A stretch of 6,852 bases of DNA. Source: Ruminococcus sp. UBA3286. GTDB lineage: Bacteria > Bacillota > Clostridia > Oscillospirales > Ruminococcaceae. The notes below the pieces were generated by a model. That model saw nothing but the letters and a program-made list of their open reading frames with translations. It was not told the DNA's origin and did no database searches. Positions 1 through 4,420 of the stretch are shown here, piece by piece. Location: NCBI GenBank assembly GCA_002362135.1, contig DETO01000033.1, forward strand, positions 1 through 6,852, read 5' to 3'. The position numbers were made by a program, and so were the translations under genes. The first letter of the stretch is position 1, and the number at the start of each line of letters is the position of its first letter.

Positions 1-2
1 AT

Positions 3-41
3 CTTCAAGATATAGATGATAAATGGTTTGTCAAACGATAA
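3..41 (+). CDS. Possible C-terminal tail of an upstream gene (partial)
   Basis: One plus-strand frame is open from the window edge and ends at TAA (39-41), encoding LQDIDDKWFVKR. The other two plus frames stop within the first 20 bases. Twelve codons are too few to identify a family or to prove coding. The position is suggestive: the stop lies 33 bp before the repeat at 75-96, which has the orientation of a right-hand element end, as expected for the 3' end of a transposase gene inside an insertion sequence. It could equally be chance open frame in AT-rich DNA. Confidence 0.2.
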   Translation, partial: LQDIDDKWFVKR

Positions 42-74
42 ACATCTCTTATTAATAGTACTTTAATCAAAAGA

Positions 75-96
75 AAAAAGATACTGAACATGCTCT
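75..96 (+). repeat. Left-edge copy of the 22-bp dispersed repeat
   Basis: This 22-bp stretch (AAAAAGATACTGAACA, then TGCTCT) matches 6831-6852 at 21 of 22 positions in the same orientation; the only difference is T for G at position 91. Its reverse complement also matches the arm at 6780-6800 with one mismatch. No inverted partner is visible between 1 and 74, so it is either a solo end or the right terminal repeat of an element whose left end lies outside the window. A 22-bp near-identity between two noncoding sites is not expected by chance in 7 kb. Confidence 0.8.
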
Positions 97-219
97 AATA
101 CAATATCATCTGTCGATATCAACAATGTGGCTAATAGTGAGTATTATTTCATTTGTACAGATTTAACAAAGTTCGATCAAAATTTCATGCGGTTGCCCTG
201 AGAGGTTGCCTTAAAACAA

Positions 220-248
220 TAGACATTACACGGATTTTGTGATATAAT
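220..248 (+). promoter_or_regulatory. Sigma-A promoter with extended -10 for the ParB/BMP-MPE unit
   Basis: The -35 box TAGACA (220-225, 5 of 6 to consensus) is separated by 17 bp from a perfect -10 box TATAAT (243-248). TG at 240-241 plus one base gives the extended -10 form TGATATAAT. The predicted transcription start is near 255, leaving a leader of about 43 nt before the ATG at 298. No operator-like palindrome is apparent around it, so expression may be constitutive. Confidence 0.8.
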
Positions 249-281
249 GGATGTGAAAAAAGAAAAATGAATAAAGATATT

Positions 282-289
282 GGAAGGAG
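282..289 (+). promoter_or_regulatory. Ribosome binding site that fixes the start at 298
   Basis: GGAAGGAG lies 8 nt before the ATG at 298. The alternative in-frame TTG at 280 would place this Shine-Dalgarno sequence inside the coding region and has no comparable site of its own, so 298 is preferred. Confidence 0.85.
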
Positions 290-297
290 TAGGTACA

Positions 298-2208
298 ATG
301 TCATATACAGATTATCAGAAGGCACAGAAGATCGGTGAAAAAACATACAAAACATGTGTTGCAAAGGGAAAATATCCATATCTCCCCGTCCTTGAGGATA
401 TGATGTCACATGAAAATCCGTGTTCGCAGATTCGTCTCGGACTTGTCGATATCCCGATTGAGCTTATTGCCGGTACATACACTGCAGGCAGGACAAATGC
501 TTTTTCACGTGACTTTATGCCGCTTCTTGATTCAAATACAGAATTCGCATACAAGTGGTCTAACCTCTGCGATTCCCTTACAGCCGACGGTCAACGCGAC
601 CCTATCATCGCATTTGAATATATGAACCGCTACTATGTAGTAGAGGGAAACAAGCGTGTAAGCGTTCAGAAATTCCTCGATGCCGTTACTATTGAAGGCA
701 TTGTCACTCGTATAATCCCGCCGAAAACAGATGCAAAAGACAACCGAATTTACTACGAATACCTCGATTTTTACAGCATTACAAAGATAAATTACGTTCT
801 CATGAGCAATGAAGGCTCATACGAGAAGCTTCTGAATCATATTCATCCTAACAAGAACGAGCCCTTCTCTGAGGACGATTCAAAGACCTTCAAATACTTT
901 TTCAGCACCTTCCGCAAGGAGTATGAGGAAAAGGGCGGAAGAAAGCTGCATTCAACTATCGGTGACTCACTGCTCATTTATATCGGCATATTCGGCTATG
1001 ATGAGATAAAAAACAAGACTTCGCAGGAAATGCACAAGGATATTGCGAAAATCTGGTCGGAATTTCTCATGATATCCGACGAAAAACCTTTTTCCGTTAT
1101 TACCGATCCCTCAAACGATGCGCAAAAACTCTCGCTCACCAAATTTCTCCCCGGAAACAATGCTCCGATGAAGGTAGCCTTTGTCCACTACAAGGAACCG
1201 GATATCTCCGGCTGGTCTTACTGTCACGAACTCGGAAAGGATCATATCGACAAGGTCTTTGGCGACAAGATCGAAACAAAATCTGTTTTCACCTATGACA
1301 GCTCCGATATCGGTATGCTTGAAAAGCTCATTGCCGAGGGTTTCCGTGTTATTTTCACGACAACTCCGGTACTAAGCGATATCAGTCTTAAATGTGCCGT
1401 GCTTCATCCCGATGTCATTATTCTCAACTGCTCGCTCAACAGCGCTTTCCGCCACCTCAGAACGTATTATCTGCGTATCTACGAAGCTAAATTCATTATC
1501 GGCGCTATCGCAGGAATCCTTACTCAGTCTAACAAAATCGGCTATATCGCAGACTATCCGATTTTCGGAACTCCTGCATCGATAAATGCGTTCGCTCTCG
1601 GCGTTAAGCTTGTTAATCCACGTGCGTCCGTCTATCTCGACTGGTCTACGCTAAAGGACAACGATCCACTAAAACGCATGAACGCAAACGGAGTTGACAT
1701 AATCTCCAACAGAGATATAACCGCTCCCATTCAGGAAACGCGTGAATATGGTCTCTACGGTCTTTCCGAGGATATGCCATACAACATTGCGATGCCTGTA
1801 TGGAACTGGGGAATAATGTATGAATATCTCGTCCGTTCGGTGCTCAAGGGAACTTGGAAAAAAGATGAGGACGGAAATCATGGACTTAACTACTACTGGG
1901 GTATGTCATCAGGAGCCATCGACGTTATCTTCTCGCAGAAAATACCCTCGGGTACTCGACAGATGATATGGATCCTCATGAATCAGATACGCTCGGGCGT
2001 TTTTTATCCGTTTTCAAGCGAAATAATTGACCAAAACAGCGTAAAGCAGAATGACGACGGAAACGTTATGACACCCGAAGAGATAGTCAACATCGACTGG
2101 CTCACAGACAATATAATAGGCAGCATTCCCGAAAAAGCCGATCTTGACGAGGGATGCCATGAACTTATCGACCAACTCGGGTTAAAAAAGAACGGAGGCG
2201 TGCAATGA
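298..2208 (+). CDS. ParB-like domain fused to a BMP/PnrA-type ligand-binding domain, probably cytosolic
   Basis: This 636-residue protein has two recognisable parts. Residues about 45-141 resemble the ParB/sulfiredoxin N-terminal fold: SLTADGQRDPII (93-104) followed by YYVVEGNKRVSVQKFL (112-127), the counterpart of the ParB 'dG.y.vv.GerR..A' segment. A charged, probably helical linker spans about 150-285. Residues about 290-575 read as a BMP/PnrA (basic membrane protein, nucleoside-binding) periplasmic-binding-protein fold: MKVAFVHY at the first strand, HPDVIILNCS (370-379), YEAKFIIGAIAGILT (395-409), NKIGYIADYPI (412-422) and FALGVKLVNPRASVYLDW (432-449), in the family order. Family members are normally secreted lipoproteins feeding an ABC importer. 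This one starts MSYTDYQKAQKIGEK, with no signal peptide, lipobox or membrane segment, and no importer genes follow. It overlaps the downstream phosphoesterase gene by 4 bp. A cytosolic ligand sensor, perhaps for a nucleoside, is inferred; DNA binding is not shown, because the ParB-like fold also occurs in enzymes. Annotation pipelines would probably call it a BMP family substrate-binding protein. Confidence 0.85.
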   Translation: MSYTDYQKAQKIGEKTYKTCVAKGKYPYLPVLEDMMSHENPCSQIRLGLVDIPIELIAGTYTAGRTNAFSRDFMPLLDSNTEFAYKWSNLCDSLTADGQRDPIIAFEYMNRYYVVEGNKRVSVQKFLDAVTIEGIVTRIIPPKTDAKDNRIYYEYLDFYSITKINYVLMSNEGSYEKLLNHIHPNKNEPFSEDDSKTFKYFFSTFRKEYEEKGGRKLHSTIGDSLLIYIGIFGYDEIKNKTSQEMHKDIAKIWSEFLMISDEKPFSVITDPSNDAQKLSLTKFLPGNNAPMKVAFVHYKEPDISGWSYCHELGKDHIDKVFGDKIETKSVFTYDSSDIGMLEKLIAEGFRVIFTTTPVLSDISLKCAVLHPDVIILNCSLNSAFRHLRTYYLRIYEAKFIIGAIAGILTQSNKIGYIADYPIFGTPASINAFALGVKLVNPRASVYLDWSTLKDNDPLKRMNANGVDIISNRDITAPIQETREYGLYGLSEDMPYNIAMPVWNWGIMYEYLVRSVLKGTWKKDEDGNHGLNYYWGMSSGAIDVIFSQKIPSGTRQMIWILMNQIRSGVFYPFSSEIIDQNSVKQNDDGNVMTPEEIVNIDWLTDNIIGSIPEKADLDEGCHELIDQLGLKKNGGVQ

Positions 2209-2795
2209 AAATTCTTGTTATTTCAGATGAAGAATCAAAACTATATTGGGATTTTTATAAGCCCGGGACATTCGACGGAATCGACCTTATAATTTCATGC
2301 GGCGACCTCTCACCTCACTACCTCTCATTCATCGCAACATTTGCTCATGCTCCTGTGCTCTATGTAAACGGCAACCATGACGGTAAGCCTGAAGCTCCCG
2401 TGCCGGAGGGATGCATCTGCATCGAAGATAAAATATATAAATTCAACGGAATACGCATTCTCGGTCTCGGAGGCTCCATGAGATACAAGGACGGTCCGAA
2501 TATGTTCTCTCAGCGTGAGATGCGAAGCCGTGTAAGAAAACTGAAATTCAGGCTTTGGCGCAGCAAGGGCATAGATATTCTCGTGACCCATTCTCCTGCC
2601 TACAAGCTCGGCGACGGTGAGGATCTACCTCATACAGGCTTTGCAGTCTTCAACGAGCTGCTTGATAAGTACAGCCCGAAATATTTCCTCCACGGTCATG
2701 TTCATCTCAATTATGGCAGCAAATTTCATCGCATCACAAAATACAAGGACACGACTATTATAAACGGTTATATTAAGCACTTATTTGAATATTGA
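2205..2795 (+). CDS. Calcineurin-like metallophosphoesterase, translationally coupled
   Basis: This 196-residue protein has the ordered metal-binding motifs of the calcineurin-like phosphoesterase fold: SD at 7-8 after strand MKILVI, GDLS at 33-36, GNHD at 56-59, TH at 128-129 and GHVH at 164-167. It should hydrolyse a phosphomonoester or phosphodiester using two metal ions; the substrate cannot be read from sequence. Its length is typical of small single-domain bacterial members, and it has no signal peptide or membrane segment, so it is cytosolic. Motif I reads D8-E9-E10, with glutamate where the usual D-x-H has histidine, a possible change in metal site 1. The start ATG overlaps the upstream stop as ATGA, with GGAGG at 2194-2198, 6 nt before it. 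Coupling implies matched dosage with the ParB/BMP protein and a shared pathway. Leucine codon use matches the upstream gene (CTC 9 of 18), supporting a long-standing pair. Confidence 0.9.
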   Translation: MKILVISDEESKLYWDFYKPGTFDGIDLIISCGDLSPHYLSFIATFAHAPVLYVNGNHDGKPEAPVPEGCICIEDKIYKFNGIRILGLGGSMRYKDGPNMFSQREMRSRVRKLKFRLWRSKGIDILVTHSPAYKLGDGEDLPHTGFAVFNELLDKYSPKYFLHGHVHLNYGSKFHRITKYKDTTIINGYIKHLFEY

Positions 2796-2946
2796 AATGT
2801 GGCAGGCTCTAAGGAATTGCTGTAAATCATGCCGTACAAGTAAAAAAATTGATTTGCGTGCAGATATACATCCGTACCATATTCAAATTGAACAACAGCA
2901 TTAAACTAAAATTGTTAAAATATGATTATATCCACAAATATTTTCT

Positions 2947-2969
2947 AAAACCGACTGAAAGTCGGTTTT
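2947..2969. promoter_or_regulatory. Upstream operator O1 for the TetR repressor (may also terminate unit 1)
   Basis: This is a perfect inverted repeat with 10-bp arms AAAACCGACT / AGTCGGTTTT around a GAA centre. The same core recurs at 3014-3034, on the other side of the promoter. It ends 4 bp before the -35 box. Paired palindromes around the promoter of a tetR gene are the classic arrangement for autorepression. Transcribed from the left, it would also form a GC-rich stem (CCGACT/AGTCGG) followed by five T, so it could act as a weak intrinsic terminator for the upstream unit, which shows no other. Confidence 0.85.
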
Positions 2970-2973
2970 TCTA

Positions 2974-3002
2974 TTGACAGAAATATAATTATGATGTATA
3001 AT
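2974..3002 (+). promoter_or_regulatory. Perfect-consensus sigma-A promoter of the TetR-ABC-FtsX operon
   Basis: TTGACA (2974-2979), a 17-bp spacer and TATAAT (2997-3002) match the sigma-A consensus at all 12 positions with ideal spacing. Transcription should begin near 3009. Such a strong promoter needs tight control, which the flanking palindromes would supply. It also rules out a coding start at the ATG at 2991, which lies within the promoter. Confidence 0.92.
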
Positions 3003-3013
3003 GACAAACAGAT

Positions 3014-3034
3014 AAACCGACTGAAAGTCGGTTT
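3014..3034. promoter_or_regulatory. Downstream operator O2 for the TetR repressor, in the leader
   Basis: This second copy of the palindrome has 9-bp arms AAACCGACT / AGTCGGTTT and the same GAA centre and orientation as the copy at 2947-2969; the centres are 66 bp apart. It begins 11 bp after the -10 box, just past the predicted transcription start, where a bound repressor would block initiation. In the mRNA the same bases form a hairpin that ends one base before the Shine-Dalgarno GGAGG (3036-3040), so an added effect on translation is possible. Confidence 0.87.
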
Positions 3035-3035
3035 T

Positions 3036-3040
3036 GGAGG
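3036..3040 (+). promoter_or_regulatory. Ribosome binding site fixing the TetR start
   Basis: GGAGG sits 7 nt before the ATG at 3048. It directly follows the O2 palindrome and is the only good site near the start of this frame. Confidence 0.85.
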
Positions 3041-3047
3041 TGGAAAA

Positions 3048-3644
3048 ATGAAAGGCGAAAAAGGCGAGAAAAGAAAACAGGAGCTTTTGCAAATAGCGTA
3101 TCGTTTGTTTTTGACAAAAGGATATGAAGAAACAAGCGTTGACGAGATAATCGAGGAGGCTAAAATTGCGAAAGGCACGTTTTATTATCACTTTAAGAGC
3201 AAAGAGGAATTGCTGGAAGCTCTCATTAATAAAATGATAACAGAAAAAGTGGAACAGGCAAAAAAAATTCTGTCGGCTCCGATGCCTACTCCTATGAAAA
3301 CTGTTGCTATTATCACAACGTTAAGACCAGAACCAACCGAAATGGATATTCAGAACGCGCTTCATGAAAAAGAAAATGTTATCATTCACGAAAAAATAAA
3401 CAAACGTGTGATAGACGAAGCAGTCCCGATCTTGTGTGAAGTAGTTTCGGAAGGCATCTCGCAGGGGATACTGAAATGCGACAACATCAAAGAGCGAGTT
3501 AGAATGACGCTTATCATCAGCAGCGCAACGTTTGACCACGGAGATTTTACATCTGCCGATATTGACGTTTTTATCGATACGGTAGAAAAATTACTGGGAG
3601 CAGAAAAAGGTACATTTGAATTCATACGTCAGCTTATCAAGTAA
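3048..3644 (+). CDS. TetR/AcrR family transcriptional repressor of the ABC transporter operon
   Basis: This 198-residue protein has the usual TetR length. Residues about 8-55 form the N-terminal helix-turn-helix domain: KRKQELLQIAYRLFLTKGYEETSVDEI, then the turn and recognition helix IAKGTFYYHFKSKEELLEA (40-58), a textbook TetR signature (G-TFYYHF-SKEEL). The rest is all-helical and poorly conserved, as expected for the ligand-binding and dimer domain; the ligand cannot be inferred. The ATG at 3048 is chosen because the open frame extends back to an ATG at 2991 inside the -10 region. The gene is first in an operon with an ABC ATPase 13 bp downstream and a permease after that, and its promoter is flanked by two identical palindromes. 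The natural reading is a repressor of its own operon, released by a compound that the transporter handles. Confidence 0.93.
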   Translation: MKGEKGEKRKQELLQIAYRLFLTKGYEETSVDEIIEEAKIAKGTFYYHFKSKEELLEALINKMITEKVEQAKKILSAPMPTPMKTVAIITTLRPEPTEMDIQNALHEKENVIIHEKINKRVIDEAVPILCEVVSEGISQGILKCDNIKERVRMTLIISSATFDHGDFTSADIDVFIDTVEKLLGAEKGTFEFIRQLIK

Positions 3645-3657
3645 TATGGAGGCAATT

Positions 3658-4419
3658 ATGGGAAAAGAAGTCATTATTTCGGCAAGGCATCTGAAAAAGG
3701 TTTTCGGCTCGGGAGAAAGCGAACAGGTCATTTATTCCGATTTCAACATCGACATTTACAAGGGCGATTTTACCGTCATCATGGGCGCGTCCGGAGCGGG
3801 CAAATCCACATTGATGTATTCTCTTTCGGGAATGGATAAACCGAACGCAGGCACAATTACATTCTGCGGAACGGAGATAACGGGAATGAGCAGCGACGCG
3901 CTTGCTGTATTCCGAAGAAAAAACTGCGGATTTGTATTTCAGCAGATATATCTGATAGATAAGATGAATCTGATGGATAACGTTATAACCGCAGGAAGTC
4001 TTACAAGCAAAAACAAGAAAGATATCGTTAAAAGAGCGAACGAGCTTTTTGACATGGTGAATATTCCGCCCGCTACCAGAAAAAAGCTGCCGTCTCTTAT
4101 TTCGGGAGGCGAGGCGCAGAGAGCAGGTATCGTCAGAGCGGCTATAAATTCTCCTGCGGCAATTTTCGCCGATGAACCTACAGGAGCGTTGAACTCCAAT
4201 AATTCGGACGCAGTTCTTGACGTATTCTCCAAACTGAACGCCGCCGGACAAAGCATTATCATGGTAACGCACGACAAGAAGTCCGCGCTGCGAGGCAACA
4301 GAGTAGTTTATCTGAAAGACGGAGAAATATTCGGCGACTGCGACCTCGGAACATATTCTGCCAACAATAAAGACCGTATGAAGAAACTGGAAGATTTCCT
4401 TGCAAAGATGGGGTGGTAA
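3658..4419 (+). CDS. ABC transporter ATP-binding protein (MacB/LolD/BceA-like)
   Basis: This 253-residue cytosolic ATPase would power the permease encoded 1 bp downstream. All nucleotide-binding motifs are present: Walker A GASGAGKST (43-51), Q-loop FVFQQ (92-96), signature ISGGEAQRAGIVRA (148-161), Walker B AIFADEPTG (168-176) with catalytic E173, and H-loop VTHD (203-206). The ...DEPTGALNS... and GEAQR features place it in the group that partners FtsX-type permeases (lipoprotein release, macrolide or peptide export, bacitracin-type resistance). Two small departures are the signature reading ISGGE rather than LSGGQ, and asparagine (N179) where the D-loop usually has aspartate. The start at 3658 has GGAGG at 3648-3652; an in-frame ATG at 3646 overlaps that site and is less likely. 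CTC codes only 1 of 18 leucines, unlike the upstream unit. Confidence 0.95.
   Translation: MGKEVIISARHLKKVFGSGESEQVIYSDFNIDIYKGDFTVIMGASGAGKSTLMYSLSGMDKPNAGTITFCGTEITGMSSDALAVFRRKNCGFVFQQIYLIDKMNLMDNVITAGSLTSKNKKDIVKRANELFDMVNIPPATRKKLPSLISGGEAQRAGIVRAAINSPAAIFADEPTGALNSNNSDAVLDVFSKLNAAGQSIIMVTHDKKSALRGNRVVYLKDGEIFGDCDLGTYSANNKDRMKKLEDFLAKMGW
4410..4416 (+). promoter_or_regulatory. Ribosome binding site of the permease inside the ATPase 3' end
   Basis: GGGGTGG lies in the last codons of the ATPase gene, 4 nt before the permease ATG at 4421. The ATPase stop TAA (4417-4419) and this ATG are separated by one base, so translation is probably coupled. A TTG at 4400 in the same frame precedes this site and is rejected as the start. 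Confidence 0.7.
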
Positions 4420-4420
4420 T

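Noticed and set aside
191..210. Direct repeat of GGTTGCC (191-197 and 204-210) upstream of the first promoter
   Set aside because: Only 7 bp, not palindromic and not at a position that clearly overlaps the promoter; too little to call a binding site.
267..338. Short open frame (23 codons, MNKDIGRSRYN...) in the leader of the ParB/BMP gene
   Set aside because: It overlaps the Shine-Dalgarno site and start of the real gene in another frame and has no convincing ribosome binding site of its own.
2803..2810. CAGGCTCT just after the phosphoesterase gene, identical to the last 8 bases of the edge repeat
   Set aside because: The match does not extend in either direction without gaps, so an 8-bp coincidence is likely.
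2901..3191. Minus-strand open frames across the tetR promoter
   Set aside because: They run through the operator-promoter module and the start of tetR, and their repeated KTDFQSV segments are just translations of the duplicated palindrome.
3637..4272. Long minus-strand open frame (211 codons) opposite the ABC ATPase gene
   Set aside because: It is fully antisense to a gene with every ABC motif intact, and its translation is rich in Cys, His and Arg with no recognisable domain.
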